NCBI GenBank assembly: GCA_026785745.1
Contig: JAJAZO010000409.1
Span: 1-6,051, forward strand
Source of the DNA: Chitinophagaceae bacterium
Lineage (GTDB): Bacteria > Bacteroidota > Bacteroidia > Chitinophagales > Chitinophagaceae
Direction: 5' to 3'
DNA length: 6,051 bases
Under the pieces are notes generated by a model, which was given only the letters and a program-made list of their open reading frames with translations, was not told the origin of the DNA and ran no database searches. The position numbers were made by a program, and so were the translations under genes. Below are positions 1-6,051 of this stretch, piece by piece. Position 1 is the first letter of the stretch; each line of letters starts with the position of its first letter.

Positions 1-58
1 GGATATACCAGACATCGTTGTGGCCGCTGAAAAAGTGATGGCGAGAAAAAATGCTTAA
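1..58 (+). CDS. C-terminal end of an unidentified protein (partial, start outside window)
   Basis: Reading from base 2, 18 sense codons run open to a TAA at 56-58 and give DIPDIVVAAEKVMARKNA. The gene would begin left of the window. The fragment looks like an ordinary soluble helical C-terminus, but it is too short to assign to a family. It lies 18 bases upstream of the antitoxin start on the same strand. That it is a real coding end rests only on the open frame and plausible composition. Confidence 0.4.
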   Translation, partial: DIPDIVVAAEKVMARKNA

Positions 59-76
59 TTTTAGAAAAAGTATTTT

Positions 77-295
77 ATGGCTGTTGATATTAACCAATTA
101 CTTTCCCTTCCTCAAAACCAGAGAAGAAAGATAGCTGAAAAACTGTGGGATAGCCTTTCTCCAAGTACTTCCACTGTGAAATTATCAAAAGAAGAAGTAA
201 CAATTCTTGAACAACGCTGCGAAACATATATCTCAGGTAAAACAAAATTCTACTCAAGTAAGGAAATGCAAAAAAAAGTTTTTGGCAAAAAATAA
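77..295 (+). CDS. Addiction-module antitoxin (Unstab_antitox-like), 72 aa
   Basis: Likely the antitoxin of a type II toxin-antitoxin pair: a small cytoplasmic protein that would bind the neighbouring RelE/ParE-type toxin and repress its own operon. The N-terminal half (residues 5-28, NQLLSLPQNQRRKIAEKLWDSL) fits the family pattern of a short helix, 'LP...R..IAE.LWDSL', and then a linker. Residues 36-70 follow the usual 'L..EE...L..R...Y..G......S..E...' layout of the toxin-wrapping part. The length is normal for the family. The ATG at 77 has an AT-rich leader with no Shine-Dalgarno sequence. The stop is followed after 3 bases by the toxin ATG, so the two would be co-transcribed. The family call comes from remembered consensus. 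The partner toxin appears broken, which would leave this antitoxin an orphan. Confidence 0.75.
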   Translation: MAVDINQLLSLPQNQRRKIAEKLWDSLSPSTSTVKLSKEEVTILEQRCETYISGKTKFYSSKEMQKKVFGKK

Positions 296-298
296 TTG

Positions 299-613
299 AT
301 GGTTTCTCAACAATATATTCTCAAATATTCCGGCGAATAAATAGAAGACCTCTCGGAAATTGCAAAACATTATGAGGAAATAAATGCTTCGTTAAAAACC
401 AAATTAGAGGCGGCTGTTTTAAAAACCCAATTAGACTTGTTGAGAAATCCTTTTGCTTTTTCCAAAGTTAATTTCAAAGATTTTCGGCGCATTCTTCTTA
501 AAAAATTTCCTTACAAAATGATTTACAGGGTTGATGGTGAAAAAATCCATGTATTTGCGGTATTTCATCAGGCCCGTTCGAACCGCTATGTCCGAAACCG
601 GTTGAAGAAATAA
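299..613 (+). pseudogene. RelE/ParE-family toxin, interrupted by an in-frame TAA at codon 14
   Basis: One frame starting at ATG 299, 3 bases after the antitoxin stop, reads as a RelE/ParE-type toxin of 105 codons including the terminal TAA at 611-613. The only interruption is a TAA at 338-340. Before it comes MVSQQYILKYSGE, the expected first strand. After it come IEDLSEIAKHYEEI (the usual helix 'DL.EI..YYEEI'), LRNPFAFSKV, and the C-terminal strands with YKMIYRVDGEKIHVFAVFHQ and RSNRYVRNRLKK, typical of the family. The frame is the same on both sides, so this is a nonsense change and not a frameshift. CAA, GAA or AAA could each become TAA by one base change. No in-frame ATG lies between the stop and 518, so internal restart cannot rescue a full fold. 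A base-calling error remains possible. Confidence 0.8.
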
Positions 614-720
614 CCTGGTTTTAGTGATATTCTCCCACAACTTTTTTATTTTTAAGAATTGAAGTTTATTTTAAACAAACCCACTTTCCAGTATTCTAAC
701 CGAACCAAAGCCCGAAATCA

Positions 721-1275
721 ATGTCCCTGACAACAACAAGCGATAGTGAATTGCTGGCACAGTTCCGTAACCCTGTTACGAAAGAAAGAGCTTATACCAG
801 CCTTATAAAAAAATACCAGGAAAAACTCTATTGGCATATCCGCCGCATGGTGGTAGAGCATGAAGATGCAAATGATGTGCTTCAGAACGTCCTGATCAGG
901 GTGTGGAATGGCCTGCAGAATTTCCGGGAGGATAGCCAGCTCTACACATGGCTTTACCGGATTGCAACCAACGAATGCCTGACCTACCTGGAACAGCAGA
1001 AAAAAAGGTCGTCCGTCAGCCTGAGCGATGTTGAAAGCGGACTAAGTAATAAGATAAAGGCAGACAAGCATTTTGATTCACAGAAAGTGGAATGGAAATT
1101 GCAGTTAGCCATCCAGCAATTGCCTCAAAAACAGCGAATTGTATTTGGTTTGCGGTATTATGATGAAATGCCTTACGAACAAATGAGCCGTGTGCTGGAA
1201 ACCAGTGAAGGGGCTTTAAAGGCCAGTTACCATCATGCCGTCAAAAAAGTTGAGGATTATATGCTAAATCATTAA
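721..1275 (+). CDS. RNA polymerase sigma factor, sigma-70 family, ECF type (184 aa)
   Basis: An alternative sigma factor that would direct RNA polymerase to a small regulon, probably envelope-related given its neighbours. Two conserved domains are visible and sigma-1 and sigma-3 are absent, as expected for the ECF group. Region 2 spans about residues 28-95 and includes DANDVLQNVLIRVW (49-62) and the promoter-melting segment TWLYRIATNECLTYL (76-90). Region 4 spans about residues 127-178, with LPQKQRIVFGLRYYDEM followed by the helix-turn-helix MPYEQMSRVLETSEGALKASYH. A charged linker joins them. The length is typical. The ATG at 721 follows an AT-rich leader without a Shine-Dalgarno sequence. 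I found no convincing Bacteroidota TTTG/TAnnTTTG promoter in the 107-base gap upstream; an ECF autoregulated promoter cannot be judged by eye. The likely regulator is the membrane protein encoded 68 bases downstream. Confidence 0.93.
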   Translation: MSLTTTSDSELLAQFRNPVTKERAYTSLIKKYQEKLYWHIRRMVVEHEDANDVLQNVLIRVWNGLQNFREDSQLYTWLYRIATNECLTYLEQQKKRSSVSLSDVESGLSNKIKADKHFDSQKVEWKLQLAIQQLPQKQRIVFGLRYYDEMPYEQMSRVLETSEGALKASYHHAVKKVEDYMLNH

Positions 1276-1343
1276 ACTTTGACCGTTGGAAACCATCCTA
1301 TTAACCGTTCTGCCTTGCTGAGGCTTCGCAGAATAAACTAAAA

Positions 1344-2261
1344 ATGACCCGGAAAGACAACATATTGCAAGAACTAAATGAGTTGAACAGCACATTGGCA
1401 ACCATCACCCCGCAGAACCCCTATACAGTTCCTGTGGGATATTTTGATGGATTGGCTGCCAGGGTTCTCAACCGCATCAAAGCAATGGAAGCCGCTAATG
1501 CGGTGGAAGAGTTGGGTTATTTATCTCCTGTGTTAAGTGGTATTTCTAAACAACTGCCTTTTTCTGTTCCGCAAGGATATTTTGAAGGGCTTGCAGAAAA
1601 GGCAATGCAATCTATTAGTGAAAGCAGCGACTATCAAACAGCAAATGAAGAAATGGAAACACTTTCTCCTTTGTTGAATGGTTTGAAAAAAGAAATGCCT
1701 TACGCCGTTCCGCAAGGATACTTTGATGGGCTTGCAGATAAAACTCTGCAAGCTGTTAATCAAAACAACGATTACCAGACAGCTAAAGAAGAATTAGCAA
1801 CACTTTCCCCGTTGTTAAGTGGTTTGAAAAACGAAATACCTTACACTGTTCCGCAAGGGTACTTTGAATCACTATCTGAAAATATCACCAAAGAGGAAAG
1901 TAAACCGGCAACAAAAGTTATTTCAATTACCAGTCGTAAATGGTTCCGTTATGCAGCGGCAGCTGTAGTTATTGGTATGATAATAACGACCGGCCTTTTA
2001 TTCTTCGGCGGTGGTGAAAAAGAGCCTGGCGGTAAAGCATTGGCTAAATTTACCCGTGATGTAAAGAAAATGAATGATACACAGAAAGAAAACCTGATAG
2101 ATTTTATTGATGCCGGCATGAATGGTGAGGAGAATGTACAGATTTCTATTGACAATAAATCTGATGAAGTAAAAAATCTGTTGCAGGGTATTTCTGATGA
2201 CGAACTGAAAGATTTCCAGGAACAAACAGAAGATGTTCAGAATGTCTTAATGACAAACTAA
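1344..2261 (+). CDS. Single-span membrane protein with four VPxGYF repeats, putative anti-sigma factor (305 aa)
   Basis: Residues 1-200 are hydrophilic and contain four repeats of about 47 residues, each centred on P-[YF]-x-V-P-x-G-Y-F-[DE]-[GS]-L (residues 26-37, 72-83, 119-130 and 166-177). One membrane helix follows at about 203-222, preceded by SRKWFR. Positive-inside logic therefore puts the repeats in the cytoplasm and the acidic, helical last 80 residues in the periplasm. There is no signal peptide. Position directly after an ECF sigma gene, N-in/C-out topology and co-transcription with a secreted protein suggest a membrane anti-sigma factor. No zinc-binding HxxxCxxC motif of the classical ZAS type is present, so the role is inferred. 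From memory, single copies of a 'VPxxYF' motif occur in many uncharacterised Bacteroidota proteins beside sigma factors; four copies seem unusual. The ATG at 1344 has an A-rich leader and no Shine-Dalgarno sequence. Confidence 0.7.
   Translation: MTRKDNILQELNELNSTLATITPQNPYTVPVGYFDGLAARVLNRIKAMEAANAVEELGYLSPVLSGISKQLPFSVPQGYFEGLAEKAMQSISESSDYQTANEEMETLSPLLNGLKKEMPYAVPQGYFDGLADKTLQAVNQNNDYQTAKEELATLSPLLSGLKNEIPYTVPQGYFESLSENITKEESKPATKVISITSRKWFRYAAAAVVIGMIITTGLLFFGGGEKEPGGKALAKFTRDVKKMNDTQKENLIDFIDAGMNGEENVQISIDNKSDEVKNLLQGISDDELKDFQEQTEDVQNVLMTN
1383..1883 (+). repeat. In-gene tandem repeat, 3 full units of about 141 bp plus a partial fourth
   Basis: Units begin at 1383 (138 bp, most diverged), 1521 (141 bp), 1662 (141 bp) and 1803 (partial, to about 1883). 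All are in phase with the reading frame of the membrane protein at 1344-2261. Each encodes L-S-P-x-L-x-G-[IL]-x-x-x-[LMI]-P-[YF]-x-V-P-Q-G-Y-F and then a variable helix; units 2 and 3 share DYQTA and end in EE..T. A hand alignment of the first 22 codons of units 3 and 4 gives 56 of 66 identical bases. Many of the differences are synonymous, so the duplications are not very recent and the protein motif has been kept by selection. Confidence 0.9.
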
Positions 2262-2267
2262 GCGAAA

Positions 2268-2690
2268 ATGAAAAAGTGGCTACTCATATTATTTGTATTC
2301 TTACTTCCCGGTTTTGCAGCATTGGCGCAGAATGAAGAGCCTGTGAAGGATGCAGGAAAAATCCAGGAAAGAATGAGAGAATATATCCAGAAAAAACTGG
2401 GTCTTTCAAGAGGCGAGACAGAACGATTTTCCCCGGTTTTTGTCCGCTACTTCCGTGAGTTTGCACAAACTCATAAACAAAACAAAGGAGACCGGCTGGT
2501 GATGCAACAAAAAATAATTGAACTCCGCTTACGTTACCGTGGTGAGTTTAGACAAATTATGGATGAACAACGGGCTAACAAGGTTTTCCAGTATGAAGAT
2601 AATTTCCGCCAGGAAGCAATAAAAATCATAAAAGAAAACAGAGGAGAAAGGACACAGCCCCGCAGATCAAGAGCTATTCTTTTAGAATAA
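2268..2690 (+). CDS. Small exported helical protein, Spy/CpxP-like (140 aa)
   Basis: The N-terminus (KK, then a hydrophobic core at residues 4-19) is a Sec signal peptide with a likely cleavage after ALA20 before QN. No lipobox cysteine is present, so the product should be free in the periplasm, about 120 residues long. The mature part is highly charged and helical. Two segments resemble degenerate LTxxQ motifs of Spy/CpxP-type proteins: LGLSRGETERFSPVF (about 44-58) and IMDEQRANKVFQYEDNF (about 97-113). Spy and CpxP are periplasmic chaperone or stress-sensing proteins; that role is inferred here from weak motif similarity, size and location. The gene starts 6 bases after the stop of the repeat membrane protein, so it is almost certainly in the same operon and may feed back on its periplasmic domain. 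The C-terminus is arginine-rich. Confidence 0.65.
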   Translation: MKKWLLILFVFLLPGFAALAQNEEPVKDAGKIQERMREYIQKKLGLSRGETERFSPVFVRYFREFAQTHKQNKGDRLVMQQKIIELRLRYRGEFRQIMDEQRANKVFQYEDNFRQEAIKIIKENRGERTQPRRSRAILLE

Positions 2691-2715
2691 AAACATTTTA
2701 TAGTATCACAATATT

Positions 2716-2745
2716 AACCGCCGGCTTCTGAAGCCGGCGGTTTTA
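2716..2745. terminator. Rho-independent terminator between convergent genes
   Basis: A perfect 12-bp stem (2716-2727 with 2731-2742) built on CCGCCGGCTT, with the 3-base loop CTG, is followed on the + strand by TTTTAG. It lies 25 bases past the stop of the secreted-protein gene at 2690. It also lies 12 bases past the stop of the convergent MBL gene at 2755. On the - strand the trailing run is weaker (TTAATATTG), so it probably works best for the + strand operon and possibly for both. Confidence 0.9.
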
Positions 2746-2754
2746 GTTATATCC

Positions 2755-3495
2755 CTACCGAAACTGATAAACAGGATTCTTTACATCATGATAGAACAAG
2801 AAAGTCCATTTTTCTTTTTCTCCTTTCTCCCACCATTGTTGCCGCAGCTCCATTGCTTTCTTTCCGTCAAAATCATACTTAGCAGCAAACTTATGCTTCA
2901 TCTGTTGTAGCTGTGGTGCATCATCGGCACCATAGAAAATTGTTTCCTCATTTTCTTTTATCCAAAAAACCTGGTGGTGGGGTGAATGGGCACCGGTAAT
3001 TTCGTAATGAATATAATCATCAATCGTTCCGTTGCCGTCGAGCAAAATTACTTGTTCCGCATTTTGAAGGCATATTAATTCTTCTGTTATAAAAGAGGGA
3101 AATCCTTTTTCAAAAGCGAAAGCCAGTTCAGAACGTTGCAAATAGTAAGTAGCATCAGGCAATGAAAGTCGTCCACCGAAACCTTCTCTTTCAATTCCCA
3201 CTGCACCTGCATGGTCTTTATGCAAATGCGACATCAGCACCTTCGTTACTTCAGAAGGATTGATACCGGCATCCATCAGGTTTTGATGAAGTTGCAATGT
3301 TCCGTTCTTTTCAAAGCCAAGCCCGGTATCAAACAACAAAATATCTTTTGAAGTAATAACAACGAAGGGTTGAATTTCTACCAATAGACTGCCCACTGGT
3401 CGTGACTGTAAATTATCTTTAGTATCATCAAATGGCACAAACAATTTTGATTTATCAATGGTGAAGGTGCCTTCGGAAAGTGGGATGATTTTCAT
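2755..3495 (-). CDS. MBL-fold metallo-hydrolase (246 aa)
   Basis: A metallo-beta-lactamase-fold hydrolase with a complete dinuclear metal site. Visible are the strand and FDTG motif at residues 55-58; the H-x-H-x-D-H motif at 90-95 (SHLHKDHAG); a third-ligand histidine at H170 (GAHSPHH); a bridging aspartate near D191 (FYGADD); and a C-terminal histidine at H236 (FYHD). No signal peptide is seen, so it is probably cytoplasmic. The length is normal for a single-domain member such as lactonases and related esterases, but no motif identifies the substrate. The ATG at 3495 is 18 bases after the rodA stop, which suggests expression as the last gene of the mrdA-rodA transcript. Just before the ATG, the mRNA has a 7-base tandem repeat and no Shine-Dalgarno sequence. 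A functional link to the cell wall is not shown by the sequence. Confidence 0.9.
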   Translation of the reverse strand: MKIIPLSEGTFTIDKSKLFVPFDDTKDNLQSRPVGSLLVEIQPFVVITSKDILLFDTGLGFEKNGTLQLHQNLMDAGINPSEVTKVLMSHLHKDHAGAVGIEREGFGGRLSLPDATYYLQRSELAFAFEKGFPSFITEELICLQNAEQVILLDGNGTIDDYIHYEITGAHSPHHQVFWIKENEETIFYGADDAPQLQQMKHKFAAKYDFDGKKAMELRQQWWEKGEKEKWTFLFYHDVKNPVYQFR

Positions 3496-3513
3496 ATTGC
3501 TGATTGCTGCAAA

Positions 3514-4854
3514 TTAGCGTAAAACCATCTGCCGGTCAGCATCCAGCCGTATTAAAATAAAAAGAAGAATGGTGAAGGTTAGTAAAGAAGTGCCTCCGTA
3601 ACTAACGAAGGGAAGGGGGATGCCAATAACCGGTGCCAGGCCGATTGTCATTGCTACATTAATAGCTATATGAAAGAAAAAGACTGCTGCTACTCCATAG
3701 GCATAACACCGGCTGAATGTGCTTCGCTGCCGTTCTGCAACAGTCACTATCCGAAAAAGAAGTATCAGGTAAAGGCCCAGCAGTACAACGCTTCCAGTAA
3801 AACCAAAACCTTCGCCTACCGTACAAAAAATGAAATCAGTACGCTGTTCCGGCACAAAATCATACCTCGTTTGAGTGGCTTTTAATATTCCTTTTCCAAA
3901 TACCCTTCCACTGCCGATAGCAATTTTTGATTGCCTTACATTGTAACTACTGCCGCTTTCTTTTTTCTTTTTTGTTTCTTCAGCTGTTTCTGTATCTCCT
4001 TTTTTCTCATAGGGATTATCCTTTCCAAATAAATCATAAATACGTTCTACCTGGTGCTTTTGTAATACGTTTTTAAAAATATAGGGAACAGCAAACCGCT
4101 GAATACCGACACATAGCACCCACAACAATATGATGGTGGTAAGGATACTACGTCGGCGTTTTATCTGCCTTCGAAGTATATAAGCAACTAATGCGGCTAT
4201 CGCCGTTAGTATAATAGCAAGTGTGTTTAGCTCAATAACAATCGTAGCCACAATTAATGCTGCTATGACAAACCCTATCAAAAGAATTACAGAAGGCAAC
4301 CCTTCCCGATACATAACGATAAAAAAAGAAAAGTAAACTAATGCCAATCCTGTTTCCTTTTGTAAAATGGCCAGTACCGCCGGCAATAATGCAATGCCGG
4401 CAGCGATTAATTGCGAACGGGTTTTTGAAAAATCTGTTTCCTGCCGGGAAAGATATTTGGCTAATGCCAGTGCCACGAAAATCTTACAAAACTCTGCGGG
4501 CTGAAAATTAAAAGCCCCCATTTTTATGATTGACTCCGTTCCTTTTATCCGGTAGTGAAAAGGGAAAACCATCAGGAGCAGAAAAATGCCAATAATATAT
4601 CCCAGGTTGGCGGTAGCAGAAAAAAATTTGCTATCGGTTAGTAAAATTAAAAAGCCAATACCCGTACCGATAATGAAAAAGTAAAGTTGCTTGCTATAAT
4701 CAGTTTTAAACCGTAAAAAACTTTGAACCACTGAATCGCCTTCTTTAAAGGTGGCAGCAAAAATGGCTGTTAAGCCAATTGCTACCAGCAAGAAATAAAT
4801 ACCTGCAAGGGTCCAGTCTATTCCTTTTGATATGGCAGGGTTTCGCTGGTTCAT
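3514..4854 (-). CDS. rodA: Peptidoglycan glycosyltransferase RodA (SEDS family), 446 aa
   Basis: RodA polymerises lipid II into glycan strands together with PBP2 in the elongation machinery of the inner membrane. Family signatures, numbered from the ATG at 4854, are GAFNFQPAEFCKI (113-125), VRQSKIAIGSG (306-316), VPEQRTDFIF (334-343, with D340 in the position of the essential SEDS aspartate) and IGIPLPFVSYGGTSLL (410-425). The frame is open up to an ATG at 4917, but that start overlaps the PBP2 gene by 59 bases and adds a non-family leader. The ATG at 4854, 4 bases after the PBP2 stop, is far more likely. The protein is longer than E. coli RodA (about 370 aa). By eye it has about 12 membrane segments, with roughly three (about 187-256) where E. 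coli has one before the large periplasmic loop. A charged insert is present at about 282-302. IGSGG is IGSGR here, and the usual H in PExHTDF is R. Confidence 0.95.
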   Translation of the reverse strand: MNQRNPAISKGIDWTLAGIYFLLVAIGLTAIFAATFKEGDSVVQSFLRFKTDYSKQLYFFIIGTGIGFLILLTDSKFFSATANLGYIIGIFLLLMVFPFHYRIKGTESIIKMGAFNFQPAEFCKIFVALALAKYLSRQETDFSKTRSQLIAAGIALLPAVLAILQKETGLALVYFSFFIVMYREGLPSVILLIGFVIAALIVATIVIELNTLAIILTAIAALVAYILRRQIKRRRSILTTIILLWVLCVGIQRFAVPYIFKNVLQKHQVERIYDLFGKDNPYEKKGDTETAEETKKKKESGSSYNVRQSKIAIGSGRVFGKGILKATQTRYDFVPEQRTDFIFCTVGEGFGFTGSVVLLGLYLILLFRIVTVAERQRSTFSRCYAYGVAAVFFFHIAINVAMTIGLAPVIGIPLPFVSYGGTSLLTFTILLFILIRLDADRQMVLR

Positions 4855-4858
4855 AACT

Positions 4859-6051
4859 TTACTTCGTAGCAGTATCTTTTTTATTGATAACAGGCTCTTT
4901 TTGTTTCTCAGGCACAACCATCTCTGTTTTTACCGGCTTCTTATTTTGAGTATCCTTTGGCTGTTTATTCTCTTTAGTTTTATCAGCCCTTATCTCTGCC
5001 TCTGTCGTGTTATCTTCCGTTTGAAGTGTGTCTTTAATATTTTTCATTTCATTCATTGCTCTTGCTTTTTGCAGCGAATCTTTTGCCTGCATCTTCTGCT
5101 TCATCAATGGTGGAATAAGATTTATGTTTGTCATTCTTTCTGCCAGGGCTTTCCTGTTTGCAGCAATAGTATCGTTAATATATTTCTCAATCATCAGGCT
5201 TACTATCGGCCCTGCATATGTACCTCCATATCTTCCGCTATTTTCCACCACACACATAATGGCAATCTTCGGATTTTCCCTTGGGGCAAAGGCACAAAAG
5301 AAAGAGTGATTCGGTTGTTTTACCAACTGCCCTTTAATATTTGCATAGTTTTCTACCGTTCCGGTTTTTCCGCAAACTACAATACCGGGTATTTTTGAAC
5401 CACGACCGGTACCGATTTCCATTACACCCTGCATACCATCATGCACCGCCTCATATATGCTGTCAGCTAAATTGATAGGGATTACTTTCTGTTTGTACTT
5501 ATCCAGCAAGCCAAACTTATCACCGCCGTCTATTGAATCAACTATATGGGGAATATAATACCAGCCTTTATTGGCAATAAAAGCCATCTCGTTAGCTACC
5601 TGTAGTGGTGTCGCCGTTACCTCGCCCTGCCCTATGCTTACCGAACGAAAACTGCAAAAGCCCCATTTGCCAGGACCAAACCTTTTGGGATTATTAAAAT
5701 ATTCAGGAGTAGGGATGTTTCCTTTTTGTTCGGTTGGCACATCAACTCCTAATCTATGCCCCATTCCAAAAGCCGACATATAATTATCCCATACCCGCAG
5801 GCTGCTGTCCACATTAGGATACTTTGGATTATTAATAACCCGTTGCATTACATTGGCAAAATAAGTATTGCAGGAATGAGTAATGGCTGTTTTCAAGTAA
5901 TAGGTGCCGGGGTCAAGACAACCCATCGGCTTACTACTCCCACACCCATAAAAAGCACCGCTACAACTAAAAGTAGTTTTTGTAGTAATCACACCTTCAC
6001 CCAAGCCAACCATAGCCTGCAATGTTTTAAAAGTGGAGCCGGGTGCATAAC
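4859..6051 (-). CDS. mrdA: Penicillin-binding protein 2, transpeptidase domain (5' end outside window)
   Basis: The C-terminal 396 residues of the elongation-specific transpeptidase that cross-links peptidoglycan in partnership with RodA. The first complete codons at the window edge read YAPGSTFKT, the SxxK active-site motif (catalytic Ser codon 6037-6035, Lys 6028-6026). The S-x-N motif is SCN at 5875-5867 and K-T-G is at 5368-5360 (CGKTGTVEN). ATPLQVANEMAFIANKG is also typical of class B PBPs. The frame continues past base 6051. A TTG at 6022 is an internal leucine and not a start. The missing part should hold the membrane anchor and the dimerisation/pedestal domain. After the last domain helix (IEKYIND), a tail of about 100 residues rich in K, E, T, N and Q extends to the TAA at 4859. 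The stop is 4 bases from the rodA ATG, so the two genes are translationally coupled. Confidence 0.95.
   Translation of the reverse strand, partial: YAPGSTFKTLQAMVGLGEGVITTKTTFSCSGAFYGCGSSKPMGCLDPGTYYLKTAITHSCNTYFANVMQRVINNPKYPNVDSSLRVWDNYMSAFGMGHRLGVDVPTEQKGNIPTPEYFNNPKRFGPGKWGFCSFRSVSIGQGEVTATPLQVANEMAFIANKGWYYIPHIVDSIDGGDKFGLLDKYKQKVIPINLADSIYEAVHDGMQGVMEIGTGRGSKIPGIVVCGKTGTVENYANIKGQLVKQPNHSFFCAFAPRENPKIAIMCVVENSGRYGGTYAGPIVSLMIEKYINDTIAANRKALAERMTNINLIPPLMKQKMQAKDSLQKARAMNEMKNIKDTLQTEDNTTEAEIRADKTKENKQPKDTQNKKPVKTEMVVPEKQKEPVINKKDTATK

Noticed and set aside
338..340. Recoding of TAA as a sense codon in the toxin
   Set aside because: TAA ends several other genes in this window, including the antitoxin just upstream, rodA and PBP2, and nothing nearby suggests programmed readthrough.
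614..720. Possible terminator for the toxin-antitoxin unit or promoter for the sigma gene
   Set aside because: There are T-rich runs but no GC-rich stem, and no good TTTG / TAnnTTTG pair on the + strand. Only weak short palindromes near 596-616 are present.
1308..1333. Inverted repeat TTCTGC...GCAGAA just upstream of the repeat-protein start
   Set aside because: The stem is only 6 bp with a 14-base loop and no U-run. It is too weak to call a terminator, attenuator or operator.
4855..4917. Upstream ATG at 4917 that would lengthen RodA by 21 residues
   Set aside because: It lies inside the PBP2 coding region and the added residues do not resemble the family N-terminus. The ATG at 4854, 4 bases after the PBP2 stop, fits translational coupling.
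4832..5398. Long + strand open frame opposite rodA and PBP2
   Set aside because: Its composition (rich in Phe, Cys, Leu, Ile, His) is typical of an antisense shadow, and it lies over strongly conserved PBP2 coding sequence.
6020..6022. TTG as a possible start of the PBP2 reading frame
   Set aside because: The frame is open through the window edge, and the upstream codons encode the PGSTFK active-site motif, so this TTG is an internal leucine.

Overview
The window looks like Bacteroidota chromosome, most likely near Chitinophagaceae. The evidence is the protein style (RodA with extra membrane segments, an ECF sigma factor followed by a single-span membrane protein and a small secreted protein), AT-rich leaders without Shine-Dalgarno sequences, and TAA as the usual stop. 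The family-level placement is an impression and was not tested by comparison.

Left part (1-613, + strand): the last 18 codons of an unidentified gene, then a type II toxin-antitoxin pair. The antitoxin (77-295) is intact. The RelE/ParE-type toxin (299-613) reads as one family-like frame except for an in-frame TAA at its 14th codon, so it is annotated as a pseudogene.

Middle part (721-2690, + strand): a three-gene unit. It encodes an ECF-type sigma factor, a 305-residue membrane protein with four copies of a P-[YF]-x-V-P-x-G-Y-F motif in its predicted cytoplasmic half, and a small exported protein resembling Spy/CpxP-like proteins. The layout suggests an envelope-sensing sigma/anti-sigma module; the anti-sigma role is inferred from position and topology. 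A strong hairpin at 2716-2742 ends the unit and also lies just past the end of the convergent gene from the right.

Right part (2755-6051, - strand): a cell-elongation cluster read from right to left. It contains PBP2 (mrdA, cut by the window edge just upstream of its catalytic serine), rodA starting 4 bases after the PBP2 stop, and an MBL-fold metallo-hydrolase 18 bases after rodA. PBP2 (transpeptidase) and RodA (glycosyltransferase) form the core of the elongasome. Both carry unusual charged additions: a C-terminal tail on PBP2 and an insert in the large periplasmic loop of RodA. No mobile element, RNA gene or CRISPR array was seen, and there is no gene-free stretch longer than 300 bases.
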